From assembly GCA_024734495.1 (NCBI GenBank), contig JALMQS010000075.1, positions 6,184,832 through 6,248,831 of the forward strand: a stretch of 64,000 nt of DNA, in the 5' to 3' direction. The DNA is from Forficula auricularia (lineage: Eukaryota; Arthropoda; Insecta; Dermaptera; Forficulidae). Below the pieces are notes generated by a model that saw nothing but the letters and a program-made list of their open reading frames with translations, was not told the origin of the DNA and made no database searches. A program made the translations under genes and the position numbers. Position 1 is the stretch's first letter; every line of letters starts with the position of its first letter. Of the stretch, positions 11,241 through 22,758 are shown one piece after another.

Positions 11241-11610
11241 TCTTTTTCTTTTTCTACGGTAAATTTGATTTTTCATGTAATGAATTTATATGTTTTATGA
11301 ATTTATTGAGAATTCTTTCAGTCCCTAGTCCATAAGACAATCACATCGTCAACATATCTATAATAATATTTGATATATTGAGAGAATTCGCACTTTATAT
11401 TTAAAAATTGTTTTTCGAAATGTTTTAGAAAAATTTCGGCAAATAATGGTGACAGAGGGTTTCCGATTGCTAAACCATTTTTTTGTTCATAAAATTTATC
11501 GTTGTATTGGAAAAAATTGTGATTTAGACATAACTCCATCAAATCACTTAGGTCTGTTTTTTCTTTTATGTTCAAATTTGGACATGTATAAATTATCTGG
11601 TCAACTAGGT
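11241..11610 (-). pseudogene. Penelope reverse-transcriptase core fragment
   Basis: Read from 11610 down: LVDQIIYTCPNLNIKEK, then the RT block NGLAIGNPLSPLFAEIFL and the catalytic box YYRYVDDV with its two aspartates. The spacing between the GNPLSP block and YVDD is that of Penelope RTs. The frame breaks after VIVLWT. N-terminal RT motifs are absent because the copy ends at the inversion junction. Confidence 0.85.
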
Positions 11611-11625
11611 CTTTTGTTTTTCAAT

Positions 11626-12549
11626 GTGATTGTCTTATGGACAGGGACTGAAAGAATTCTCAATAAATTCATAAAACATATAAATTCATTACATGAAAAA
11701 ATCAAATTTACCGTAGAAAAAGAAAAAGAAAAAACATTAAATTATTTAGACCTTAAAATTAAAATTGAAGAAAATAAACACACATTCGAAATTTATAGGA
11801 AAGATACATCTACAGATACCGTAATTCACAACATGGCTTGTCGACCAATGTCACATAAATTAGCAGCATTCCATTCAATGATCCACCGTTTAAATAGTAT
11901 CCCATTAAAGAAAGAGCATTTTTTAACAGAACTAGAGATAATCAAAGAAATAGCTATAAATAATGGTTATGAAAGCAATTTAATAGATCAAATATTAAAA
12001 GGTAAAATTCAAAAATCAAATTTAAATTTAATCTATTCACAAAATTCCCAAATTAAAGATCTGCCAAAACTAATATTACCATATTATGGTAAGATGTCCG
12101 AAAAAATAAAGCATAAATTAAAATCTTTAGGGTACGCGACAATCTTTAGATCACCATATACATTAGGAAGTGAATTAAGTCAAATTAAAGATAAAATTCC
12201 GGAAAATGAAAAATCCGGTGTATATAAATTGACATGCCAAGATTGCAATGCAACTTATATAGGAAAAACGGAAAGAAATTTATCCATTAGGATCAATGAA
12301 CACAAGAGGGCCTACAAATTAAAATATGAAAATTATGCATTTGCAGGGCATTTAAATGCTAACAATCATAGTTTTCCAGATCAATCCAAAATTAAATTGA
12401 TCAAAGAAGTCAATGACCCCTTAATTCTTTCTTTAAAAGAATCCATTGAAATTTTAAAATCCTTGGAAAAAAGCCCAATTGAATCTTTAAATGAAAAACT
12501 AGAAATTATCAATGACCCTTTTTTAAAAACATTCCATTCATTCAGGTAA
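11626..12549 (+). CDS. Penelope-like protein, end of RT plus GIY-YIG endonuclease
   Basis: The open frame extends from 11446, but residues homologous to PLE begin near 11626 (VIVLWTGTERILNKF). They continue through the RT thumb/linker (LNYLDLKI, a conserved MIHRLNSIP block) to a C-terminal GIY-YIG nuclease: SGVYKLTCQDCNATYIGKTE (GVY ... YIG), R-x2-EH downstream and the N of SLNEKLE near the end. GIY-YIG nucleases nick target DNA for PLE priming. The stop at 12547-12549 is natural. The coding sequence for the RT palm lies inverted upstream, so this copy cannot make a full protein. The frame upstream of 11626 is antisense to the RT and not coding. Confidence 0.85.
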   Translation: MIVLWTGTERILNKFIKHINSLHEKIKFTVEKEKEKTLNYLDLKIKIEENKHTFEIYRKDTSTDTVIHNMACRPMSHKLAAFHSMIHRLNSIPLKKEHFLTELEIIKEIAINNGYESNLIDQILKGKIQKSNLNLIYSQNSQIKDLPKLILPYYGKMSEKIKHKLKSLGYATIFRSPYTLGSELSQIKDKIPENEKSGVYKLTCQDCNATYIGKTERNLSIRINEHKRAYKLKYENYAFAGHLNANNHSFPDQSKIKLIKEVNDPLILSLKESIEILKSLEKSPIESLNEKLEIINDPFLKTFHSFR

Positions 12550-12705
12550 AACTCTTTAGAAAATGCCTAAACAAAAGAGTAACCCAGATATTGCTCCAGT
12601 TATATTCTAAACTCCCAAGAAGAAACATGAAGAAAAAGACATTATATATTTTTCAAAATTTTCTATGTATAAATCTTAATTTGTAACTAATTTGAAATAT
12701 TTGTG

Positions 12706-12750
12706 ATAGACTGATGATGAAGGCAATGCCTTCGAAACTATAGTCTCTAG
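12706..12750 (+). ncRNA. Hammerhead-ribozyme-like motif in PLE 3' region
   Basis: Core CTGATGA (12711-12717), a hairpin gaaggc-aat-gccttc as stem II, then GAAAC, a 2-bp stem III (AC/GT around TATA) and C before the cleavage position, followed by tcta that pairs with taga just before the core (stem I, 4 bp). One extra U lies between the core A9 and stem II. Established knowledge: PLEs carry hammerheads in their terminal regions. Activity is unproven. Confidence 0.7.
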
Positions 12751-13224
12751 AAATAATTAAAAATTATTTTATTTAAAAAACAGAAGACTCTCTCATTTTA
12801 TTTTATTTTTTAACCTATCACACTAATTTTTAAATAAACGTTTGGATCTATTTATGTTTTGTGTTTTATTTGTTACATGGGGGGGGGGGGGATCTGTAAA
12901 ACCATTTTCCCACATGGTGTATAATGTTGCGGCCCGCGAAACTTAGCAAAAATATATATGTGGCCCGTAGAAAAAAAAGTTGAGTATGGCTGTCCTAGAT
13001 TGTCTCTGAACTTCTAAGAATAAAAAATTATTTTTTATTTTCCTTATTGTGTAATGAATTCTTATTGAAAACTCATTAGAATGTGATCATTAAAAAAGTG
13101 GAATCTATTTTTCTAAAAGGGCGCAGATAGAGTCGTCGATCCCTATCTTATACAGTACTTATAGCAAAAACAGGTCCAGGTGAGTTTTGCAAACAGGTTC
13201 AGTCAAGTTTTGTTTCAAGAGAAA

Positions 13225-14195
13225 TTAGTGCTTGGAGCACCGAGCAACTTTTTCCTTTAGTTAAAAGCTATATATTAAAAATAAGATAAAGTTCATCAAT
13301 TTTAAAATAAATTGTTAGTGCCGTTTTTGAGAAAATAAAATAAAAAAACGAAAAATCTTTCATGTAAATGTCAATTTCCGGTGTTCTGATTTCAAGCGAG
13401 AACTTGCTATACTCCTTTTACCATATAACGAGCTTAAGTTTCGAATTTCGTAGCTCTGAGACTTATGGTTGCGAAACTAGAGGGTGGTACATTATTACGT
13501 ACTTAAACATAAACTTCCGGTAATTCGATTTTAGCCAAAATCTTGTGATACTTCTTGTACCCTCTAAATAGCTTAAGTTTCAAATTTCAAGACTCTGTGA
13601 CTTATCGAAGAGGTATGAACGATTAAAATATTTATTTTACAACATGACTGATTTACACCCTCTTCCTTTATTTATACACGACTAATAACTCATGAGACTT
13701 GATAAGTTCAACAATTTTTAACGAAATCGTTAGAGCCGTTTTCAAGAAACCGATATTACATATATATGTATATCACTGCCCTATTTTGGTGCACTTGGGA
13801 CCAGACTCGTTTTAATAGTGAACCAAGAGTTGAAAAAAAGATTATAGGATCGAGTCAGGGGATCCAACGCCTAAATGGAGAAGGCATCTGTGGGCTTAAC
13901 GCGGAAGATGTCGGATCATACCCGGCTGGGTCCTGTATCTTTTTTTCAACTCTTGGTTCACTATCAAAACGAGTCTGGTCCCAAGTGCACCAAAATAGGG
14001 CAGTGACCGGATAAAAGTTTTAACTTTCGCTTTCATTTAATGTTAACATATAAACATTCTAAATAAAATTTATTATTGAATATCTGAACAAAATTCATCT
14101 GTTTCGATTCCCCCAAAGAATCAGACAGATGGGAATTGTAGTAAATTTATATATATACAAGAATTGCTCGTTTAATATAATAAGATCACTCTAGA
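13225..14195 (+). repeat. Hairpin-ended repeat family A, interrupted by a MITE
   Basis: Begins with gtgcttggagcaccgagc (half of the terminal palindrome), continues with two core segments (aagtttcgaatttcgtagctctgag and aagtttcaaatttcaagactctg), and ends with tacaagaattgctcgtttaa near 14180, the conserved far end of the family. A 235-bp MITE (13772-14006) splits it. Confidence 0.65.
13772..14006. mobile_element. MITE with ~68-bp terminal inverted repeats
   Basis: Ends CACTGCCCTATTTTGGTGCA / TGCACCAAAATAGGGCAGTG extend as near-perfect inverted arms to about 13840 and from 13938. The interior of ~97 bp is unrelated. The terminal CACTG suggests the CACTA superfamily, but no clear 2-3-bp target duplication is visible. 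The 82-codon frame across it only reflects the palindrome. Confidence 0.8.
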
Positions 14196-14199
14196 TAAC

Positions 14200-15480
14200 G
14201 AGACTTATTATAATTGACTTAAAAGCTCGTTTAAGGTCCATGGCTAGAATTTTTTTTCGATAATTTTTAATTTAATTAAAAATTAGAATTTCATATGATT
14301 AATCTCTGGTATTTATCATGGGCGTCCGCAGAGGTGGACAAGAGGGTGCACCTGCATATGGGCACCTCTGTATTGAATAAAAAATTCTGTAACACCCCTG
14401 ACTTCTGGCCCGGCCTCGCTAAACTATGTTTAATGTACTGTATGTGTTTTTGTATTTAAGGACAACTGTATTACTATAATATACTTGGGAAAAAAATATT
14501 AAATAAAAATTTAATAATGTAATTATTGTTCTTCAAGATTTGCCCCCTCACCCCGCCTCTAATGAAAATTTTCCCCCGGATGCCTCTGGTAATTATATAA
14601 CGTTACATACTGTATGTATTAAGATAATATAATACTAGAATAAGAGTCATATTAAATATATATATTTTTTATAATCGATTTTCAAGAAATTACATTTATA
14701 TTTTTTATGAAAATATAACGAGGTTGGGGGGGGGGTAGTTTGCCACATGATTCTCCCCGGCAGGAGTGAATTTTGGCATTTTTTAACCCTGGGCCCTCTC
14801 GGGGTAAAAAAAGAAAATTTAAATCTAAGAAAATTATAAAATACAAAATTTCCTTAAAATATTCTTCATTGTCTGTTAGCTTAAATATTTTCTAAAGGGT
14901 AAATTAAAAAAATAAAATAATAATAAACAAAATTTTACAAAATAATGAATGAGTGGCCAAAACTAACCCAAACTTGTGTTAATTGGGTAAGCCCCTAGGC
15001 ACTGTTAATCCAGGGTTCCCCAAAGTTAACGGTCCGGTTCGCCTCTGCTCCCAAGGCCCCTGAGTCATAGAAAAGTATCTGATTGCTACTGAGACATTTT
15101 AGGGTTGTCAATCGGTTATATAACTGAAACCCAGTGAACTGAATTCAAGTAAAAGGGGGAGGACAGCTGAATATGCAGCCACTGGGGTGTACTCAGATAT
15201 CGTGAAAGGGTGGAAAAACAGGCTTCCGAAATGTGCAGACACAGGTAAAACATACAAATATTTCACCGTCTCTTAATCACTTTAATTTTTATAAAATTAA
15301 TACAAATTTTTAAAAAATCTATTAAAGACTTCACTTTTTTGCCTCCTAGATGATAATGCGACATGCAAAAATTGACTTTTATATTTTAAATTAAAATAAA
15401 CTGATGTGGCCATCCACATGACCTTAGCATACGCCTGGCCCTTCTCTTATATTTAATAATGAATAAAATAATTTATAATC
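14200..15480. other. Unassigned AT-rich DNA
   Basis: No convincing gene. A G run near 14725 and degenerate repeat words only; 15355-15470 recurs in diverged form at 16975-17090. Confidence 0.4.
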
Positions 15481-15483
15481 ATT

Positions 15484-15775
15484 TAGGGGAGAGGGTCAAA
15501 AAATGAAAATCTAGGTCCTTGGACCAAACTCAACCAAATTTTGAATACATAATCAGTGTGCCTCCCAGAAGACTAAAAATGAAAAAACTAACCGCCCAAA
15601 ATTGGGGGAGTGTGGGGTCAAAAAATGAAAATCTAGGCCTTTGAACCGAACTCATCCAAATATTGTTTACATAATCAGTGGGCCCCCAGGAGTCTATAAA
15701 TGCATAAAAAACTAACCGGTCATACCTATGGGGTTGAGTTTGGTCCAAGGGCCTAGATTTTCATTTTTTGACCCC
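15484..15775. repeat. Two direct repeats plus an inverted half-copy
   Basis: The unit (aaaaaatgaaaatctagg ... accaaactca ... cataatcagtg) starts at 15494 and again at 15616 (period ~122). Part of it recurs inverted at 15727-15770 (gagtttggtccaagg...). No coding function. Confidence 0.7.
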
Positions 15776-18700
15776 CCCCCAATTTTGGCTCCAGAAAAAA
15801 CTAAAAATCTTTTTGTCATTACAAGTTCATTTTCAAAAGCTAATGTGAATATCAAAACGAAATTTCAAATATAGTTTTGGTGCATTGAGATTAAGAGCTG
15901 ATTAGATTTTGGTTGAAATCAAACCAGAAATCAAGGGCGAGGGGGGGGGGGTTAAAAATTAAAATGATAAAATTTTCAAACTAAAAAAACCAAGAAAAAT
16001 GGAATTTACTATAAAAAAGCGAGTTATTTTTATTTATATTTATTTATTTATTTATTTTTTGAAGAGCGAATTTTGATCGAAATTTTTAATTATTTTACTT
16101 TCGAGAAGGCCAATCACAAAAATCTATAAAATTATATAAGGTAAAGTACGTTTAAATATATATATAAGATTCAAACTATATTTAATTTGTTATTTAAATA
16201 TGTCAATATATCGATTTCACTTAAATGAGTAAATTTATTTTGAAAAATGAGCGGCAATTTTTCGTGTGCCTATTGGCTTACGTACGCTCATCATTAAAAA
16301 AACTGGATACTCGATAATTTTAAAAATTAAATCAAATTTGTAATGCATGTATTTTGTTATTATTTTGAATGCCGGATGATGAAAAATTTTTAATGTATAC
16401 AAAAGACTTTTAATATCAAACTTTAGCTACATAACAAAGATTTGATTACATAGTTTAGAAGTTACACGGATAAATAATTCAATTTGAATCTTAATAATAA
16501 CTAACCCATGATCTCTAAGTACACTCAACAACCAAAAAAACTGGACACTAGTTAATTTGAAAATAAAACGAATAAAAACACTTTCTTAATTAAAAAAAAC
16601 AAGTGAACAAAAAGAAGTGAAGTGCAAATGGGACTCACAAGCCTGAGGTTCCGTAATTTTTTCCATCTTACAACCAAACTAAATATCTTAAAACAACCAG
16701 AATAATTTGCAATGAAAGTGATACATTACTAAGCTACTTTCATGAATTTTTTCAGTAAGGGATAATAATGTAAATTAACTTTGAAAATGATATTATGCAT
16801 TCTTGTCATGTGACACCTTTTTAAAATTAAAATTATAAGATTTTCAAACTAAAAATAAAAGAAAAATGATAAATACTCTAAAATGAATCTATTATAAAAA
16901 AGAGAGCTAATATTTTTTCGGGGGCCGAAATTAGGAGGGGTTTAAAAAATACAACTATCGATATAAGTCCTAGACCTATTTTCAAGTCGCCTTCTACATG
17001 GCTTTTACCATACACCTGGGTCCTTTCTTATTTTTAATATTGAATTAAAATAATTTATAATTATTTACGAAAGAACCCCCTTTTTTAATTTTGTTTCCAT
17101 TATCATTTAATCATATCGTATTTTAATTAAGCGACTATTTTATTAGAAATATCTGCTTTCTTCGATTTTGCAGCTTATCTTATAAAAGATTACGAAGCTC
17201 TGATCTGCAAGAGAAGGATGCATCTAGGGCATAATCACTAGTTTATTGAGGTGATATATTTTCATAAAGATAACTGGTCTAGAGGAGGTTCATTAGGACA
17301 CTGGACAACCCAATAGGCTATTCCACAAGAAAAAAAGTATACTAAATGACTAGCTCCTAGTAAATTATTCACTCTTAAACCACTAAATATCTATCTCTGT
17401 TAACGCTTCGAGACTAAGATTTCTCTTAGACTCCTTTAGATCAAATCCAGAGATTTGAAATGACCGTGTATGTCGCCACCAAATAACTCCCGCTTAACAT
17501 AAAAAGAGAAGGGGGGGATCTTAATTCCTATGGTTAATTAATTAACCTGGATGAAGCGAATTAATCTCCTCTCGGTTTTTTATTATGCACGAGTCTCAAT
17601 CCCCTTCCACTTTGAAGGAATTATTTAGAATTAATATATATAATCTGCAGGCAAGGATCCCATCCACGAATGCCTTATTCTGACTTGGTTAAATATTTTA
17701 GACTTACCGCTAGTTAAAAGGAACTTGGGGTTGGTTTTTAAAAACAAATGAAGGTGCTAATGTTATATATTTTAACAAGTTGATGAGATCATCAAACTGA
17801 TTTATTAACAGAAAGGACAAAAAACTCAACAATGATTCAGAACAACAAAATAGTTAGTTATAACAATATTATGATTGAAAATTAGATAAAGTAAAAAAAA
17901 ATGAAACAAAATGCAAAAACAGAATGAGCTTTGAAAGAAAATAAATCTATTTTAAATATAATAAAGTATATTTAGAAATATAAATTTTAGAAAAACTATT
18001 TTTTATTTAGAGGAAATAAAAAATAACCTTCCTAAATGGTTAGATTAAACGATTATTTAACTTTGTAAATAAACAGAAATATAGTTCTAGGGTTAAAACT
18101 AATTTTAAATGAACAGAAATAATTGGAACCTTTGGAATATTGAATTCCTATAAGAAAATATTTATGTACTCTCTTTGAATCGAGTTAAACAGTATATTAA
18201 AATATTTAGTGCTTTAACATTAAATTAAAAAAAAATAATACCTTTTTTATATGGCTTTTGTTTGATAATAATTCAAAATCTCCTTACTTGGGTTTTACAA
18301 AGATTTTACCATCTATTCTGATTGTTTCCTCTGGATAAATGTATAATAATGATCTTTTATTACATGGATCAATGTGGATTTCGAAAATCCAGTTTTTCAA
18401 AAAATATTTCAGACAGTGGCCTTTATCTGAAATAGAACCTTTCCAGATGTAAAATATCTGAAGTTATTAAGATAACTCAATGTTAAAATTCACAAAGCAA
18501 GTTTTTTGCAGTATGCAAAATATCCGAAAACAAATGGCGATGGAAAAATATCAGCTCTCTAAGAGAATTAATAGATATTTTTAAATTAATTGGAACCAGA
18601 TATAAATCTATTCCAATATTTCAATCGTCTGAAAATCAAGAGCGAATGAAAAACCGGTGAATATAATAAATGTGCTTAATGAAAAAACAAAGAGGTAAAT

Positions 18701-19785
18701 TTTTGGACAACGAAAAGTGTCTTTGAAAAATGGAGGAATACTGATTCAAAATGGCGAGCTACGCTTTGGTCTTGAGATGCAAGCCACCGAGGTCGGAAAG
18801 TAGCAACTCATTTCGCTATGAAGGAAAATGAATTCGCAGCGCGCGAGATTTAAAACTCGTGCTTTAAAATCAATTAATTTTAAGAGGGTTTATTCGGCGT
18901 GAACAATCTCTCTATGCTTAGATTTTCTCTGCTTGGCTAGAATTGTGTTTATCTATCATTTATAGATCATAGCTCAAACGTAAACATACCCTTAGTTCAA
19001 ATGAAGTTGTTATAATTAGCTAATTTGAATTTTACATGTTTATAAAATTTCGAGACAGATAGTGAAATCTAGGTGTTTTATCTATGGCCAATATTTTCTA
19101 TATAATTTATATTTCATTTTGATCTAATCATTGTATATTTATGCTTTGAATATTAAACAATTAATCGAAATTGACTGATAGATTGGTGATGTTGATAATC
19201 AGATTAAGCCTTGCTAATATTATCAACAGCAAAACAAATTTATCAAAATAACATAGAGAAACAAAATGAAGAGTATCTAATTTCGAAATTTAATATACGA
19301 GAGATAATGCAGGCTAAATTAATCATAAGCAAAACGCTCATTATGATTTTGTTTTTGAAATTATTATAATTGGAACACGCAAAGAAAATAAAACATTTTT
19401 CATTACTTAGATAAATCAAATAAGTAGAATGAATAGAAATTTTCATGAAAAGAAAAAATAATTTTCAAATTTTTAAAAAAATCCTATCAGAATTTCAATT
19501 TGGCTCATTAGTTTGCCTGGGTTTGGTATATTTTGATAAAATGAGATTTTTATCCAGGGCTATTTTTCTCTTCATGACAGGATTATTTATTGAGGTGATA
19601 TATTTTCATCTAAAACAAAAAGACCAAGCTTTTCGAAATTTGTTTCTCGTCGTATTTAGTTCAGTTTTATTTATTCTATGGCTTTTCGAAAAATGTATAA
19701 ATACAAACAAATCCTGTATAGATTAAGATATATTTCTTAAAATCCCTTAAAGTTATTTGAACAGTTAAAGCTTTTTTATAAGGAT
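15776..19785. other. Four kilobases without a recognised gene
   Basis: AT-rich DNA with scattered diverged repeats. A block near 15960-16015 recurs at 16830-16900. The word tttattgaggtgatatattt occurs at 17238 and 19588. A less AT-rich patch at 18740-18870 (starting near atggcgagctacgctttgg) might be an exon or promoter but has no further support. A 93-codon frame at 19445-19726 is hydrophobic and unrecognised; chance is likely. Confidence 0.4.
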
Positions 19786-19789
19786 AAGT

Positions 19790-21610
19790 CAAAAATTACC
19801 TACAGTTTTCGTTCTACAACTTTATCAAACTAAGATAGGTGTACAACAGATACATTATTTTTCGATATAGTCTCCACATCTAGCAACGCACTTGGTCCAG
19901 CGAGCCACAAGCTTCCGGATCCCTTCCTGGCAAATAGCATCAAAAATATTTTTTTTTCATTTTGTAAAAATACACTTTGGGGTGGTCTGGTTCCACGTTC
20001 CACCACTCAAATGGTCTGGGGTGAATATATTATGTTTATAATTGACTATAAATTATAATTTTTATAATTTCATTGTGGGTCAAAAATATTTTTTAACACA
20101 TATGTATCTTTCACCGCACTCACACCATGCGCAGTACCCGGTCCACCTGCTACAGCCAGCCAGACTGGCCATTCCCTGTACAACTATCATAGACGGTACT
20201 ATTACGCATTATTTCTAGTTGGGTCAAATCCGTAGTCAAAATGTGTCACCAGCTCTTGGACTATAGAAGGTTTTCGGTTGGTCATGAAGCCACTTTTGCA
20301 CAGCATCCCGAACGTCAATGTCTGAGGCAAATCGACGACCTCTCAAAGCTTCCTTGAGCGGTCCAAAGAGATAAAAGTCTAAGGGAGCGAGATCTGGGCT
20401 ATAGGAAGGGTGTTCCAGGGTCTCAAAGCGTCTCAAAGTTGACGGTCGCCCAGCTCCCTCTTTTTGTGTTACTCTCGTTCGGCCACTTTTTAACCGACTT
20501 CAAAAAAGGAGGAGGTTCTCAATTCGACTGATTTTTTTTCTGTCTACATATGTTACCTCATATCTACGCCAATTGTGAACCGATTTTGATTATTTGTTTG
20601 TTTTGCATTGGGTTCAGTCTAGCTTCCGATTGGTACCGTTTTTTTTCATTGGTATTGGACCTTTTTTAATATGTTTGTTTAGGCATAACTTCTTTGTTTA
20701 ACAACCGATTTTAATGTTTCTTTTTTTATTGGAAAGAGGGTACCTTAGGGATGGTACCATATTAATTTGGTCAAGTTCTGAAGATATGATCAATGACGAA
20801 ATAACGTAAATCTCCAATTCTTATGACCAAATAATCGAAATTATAATAAATAAATTTTTTTATAAAAAAATCAATCTTAAAACGTTCATTTAAAACCCGC
20901 AAACGTTTCGAGAGAATTTCTATATTTATGAATTGAATTTTATTATCATTCTCTGATTCATTCGCCCGACGCTTTCTCTTACGATGTATGCAAGGTATTA
21001 TATTAAGTCACTATTAATAACATCACTAAAAAGAGAAAAATAAAAATAATGTTTATAAAAAAAATAAAACCGACTTCAAAAAAATTAAATGCAACAAATA
21101 TAAAATAATATTAACTTTAAAATAAAATGCACTAAAAGGTATAAAATAATTATCTAATTTAGTTACAACTAATCGACGAAATATTAACATGATATTACTT
21201 TTTGAAGTCGGTACCAAACAAATACATTTTATGAATCGCACTCGACGGATCTTACTTAGTACGATTGGCAGGTACGCTCTCTTATAGGTATAGTTTGTTT
21301 GGCACCGACTTCAAAAAGTAATTTCATGTTAATATTTCGTCGATTAGTTGTAACTAAATTAGATAATTATTTTTATAGCTTTTAGTGCATTTTATTTGAT
21401 TTTTAAGTTATTATTATTTTATTTATTGCATTTAAGTTTTTTGAAGTCGGTTTTATTTATTTTTATAAAAATTATTTTTAACCATTTCGATCCATAAAAA
21501 ACGCTTTTACGTGATAAATCACTTTCCCCGTATTGTGACAAAAGTCTCCGGTGAATTTCAGCACCTCTCACACCATCTGACCACCCCTCGTTTTTTGCTT
21601 TTTTTTCATA
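19790..21610 (-). pseudogene. mariner transposase, internally deleted and split by a foldback insertion
   Basis: Minus strand. The N-terminal helix-turn-helix region is at 21600-21484 (VRGAEIHRRLLSQYGESDLS, then KSVFYGSKWLK). It resumes after the insertion at 20486 with SGRTRVTQKEGAGRPST. This runs directly into the C-terminal catalytic block HPSYSPDLAPLDFYLF, which carries the third Asp of the DD34D triad. The segment with the first two Asp residues is deleted. After KTFYS another ~300 bp of foreign DNA intervenes before RKLVARWTKCVARCGDYIEK at 19930-19860. The element's end (aaattacctacag) is near 19795. Three separate lesions make it non-functional. Confidence 0.85.
20487..21483 (+). mobile_element. 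Foldback element, ACCGACTTC family (copy 4), inserted in mariner
   Basis: The most complete copy: ~980 bp. Starts TTTTTAACCGACTTCAAAAA; ~570-bp body; arms 21067-21212 and 21303-21452. The 9-bp word tttttaacc (which contains TTAA) is present at both junctions (20487-20495 and 21475-21483), while the interrupted mariner ORF requires it only once. It is therefore at least partly a target duplication; since all copies begin tttttaacc, its exact length is uncertain. Confidence 0.85.
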
Positions 21611-21973
21611 AACATCTCTGAAGGATATTTAATATGTATGTTTATTAAGAAATACATTTTATTCCGATAAGGATGACCTATTTGAGAAAAACCACTTAAA
21701 TTTTTTAAATACTTTTAAGATCTTGGGGTTTATTTGATGATCCGTTCAATCGTAAAACGGGGCCCTGTTATTATCTTCTGTCGGCTCTATAGAGCATCAT
21801 AGCTCGGAAAACTAAATAAGAAACAAATTTGAATTCTACAGGTTATAAATAAGTATTCATTTTTCTCAGAATCAAAATTGTATGAAAGTTTCGATCGAAT
21901 TGAGGGTAGGTAGGTACTATAATTATATGAGGAGTCGAAAATAAGAATAATATTTTTATTATAGATTGCAAGG

Positions 21974-22238
21974 CGACGGGTGGTCCGCGATTGGAAGTAG
22001 GTGTACACCTCTTTGGAAGTATTTTGGAAGTACTTGGAAATATTTGGAAGTACTTGGAAATATTTGGAAGTACTTGGAAATATTTTAAGCACTTGGAAAT
22101 ATTTGGAAGTACTTGGAAATATTTGGAAGTACTTGGAAATATTTGGAATTACTTGGAAATATTTGGAATTACTTGGAAATATTTGGAAGTACAAGTGGAA
22201 GTAGGTGTACAGCATATTAGGTCGCGGTTTACCCCTCG
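21974..22238. mobile_element. Non-autonomous 8-bp-TSD element filled with a minisatellite (copy 2)
   Basis: Ends CGACGGGTGGTCCGCGA / TCGCGGTTTACCCCTCG, with 8-bp flanks ttgcaagg (21966-21973) and gtgcaagg (22239-22246) differing at one base. The interior is again the 20-bp tttggaagtacttggaaata array, between gtgtaca-containing subterminal blocks shared with copy 1. Confidence 0.8.
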
Positions 22239-22758
22239 GTGCAAGGTATATCTGTAGTTCTTAGTAGAATTATGCAAAATGTTTTAAAATTGAATTTTTA
22301 TCAAAATGATGGTGTGTGAGGAGTCCTCCAAAGTGGCAATTTTCAGCTAATTTTCTATTACCATTAGAAAGAAAACACTAGAAGGATTCGTAACAAAGAA
22401 ATCATTGATCGATTGACATGTTTGTTGCAAGTTGAATAGAATCGAAAAAAAAACAATTTTATTTTTCTCGCTATTTAATAGACTTTGTTTGTCCGCTCTT
22501 GGATTTGATAACAAGATGTTTCTAATATTTATTGAGAATCAATTTTGAAGAAAGAAAAGTTATGTACTTCCAACTTAAATGATAAATATTTTTTAATCTT
22601 TCCTTTTCCTGTCACTTTGAGAGAATCAAACTCTTTCAATTTTTGAAAAAAAAGACGAAAACTTTTTGACAAATATAAAACTAAAGATTTGAGCATCTTT
22701 TTTTTTGAAAATAGTTGGAATGTTTTTCAAAAAATCACCTCAGGTTAAAATTAACCAA

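Larger units (their letters stand above)
11241..12835. mobile_element. Penelope-like retroelement with 5' inversion
   Basis: The upstream part (RT core) lies on the minus strand at 11241-11610 and the downstream part (end of RT, linker, GIY-YIG) on the plus strand at 11626-12549. The two halves overlap by about 100 bp (the segment after the YVDD box is present in both orientations, 11241-11340 and 11632-11735). The 3' region carries a hammerhead-like motif at 12706-12750. The layout resembles the 5' inversions produced by twin priming, but a head-to-head pair of truncated copies is also possible. Confidence 0.8.
10003..12992 (+). mobile_element. hAT transposon with exact TSD, invaded by two other elements
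   Basis: Ends are inverted (CAGCCATACTCAAC at 10003; gttgagtatggctg at 12979-12992). The element sits between perfect 8-bp duplications tcctagat (9995-10002 and 12993-13000), diagnostic of hAT. Subterminal gcggcccgc blocks occur at both ends. Its transposase remnant lies at 10350-10758. A foldback element (10757-11240) and a Penelope-like element (11241 to about 12835) inserted inside, so much of the 2990 bp is foreign. Confidence 0.9.

Noticed and set aside
13766..14014. 82-codon frame
   Set aside because: Spans a MITE palindrome; its ends are reverse complements of each other.
18740..18870. Possible first exon or promoter (atggcgagctacgc...)
   Set aside because: Only base composition supports it; the frame ends after 26 codons.
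19445..19726. 93-codon hydrophobic frame
   Set aside because: No recognised domain, no splice or promoter context; frames of this size are expected in 64 kb of AT-rich DNA.
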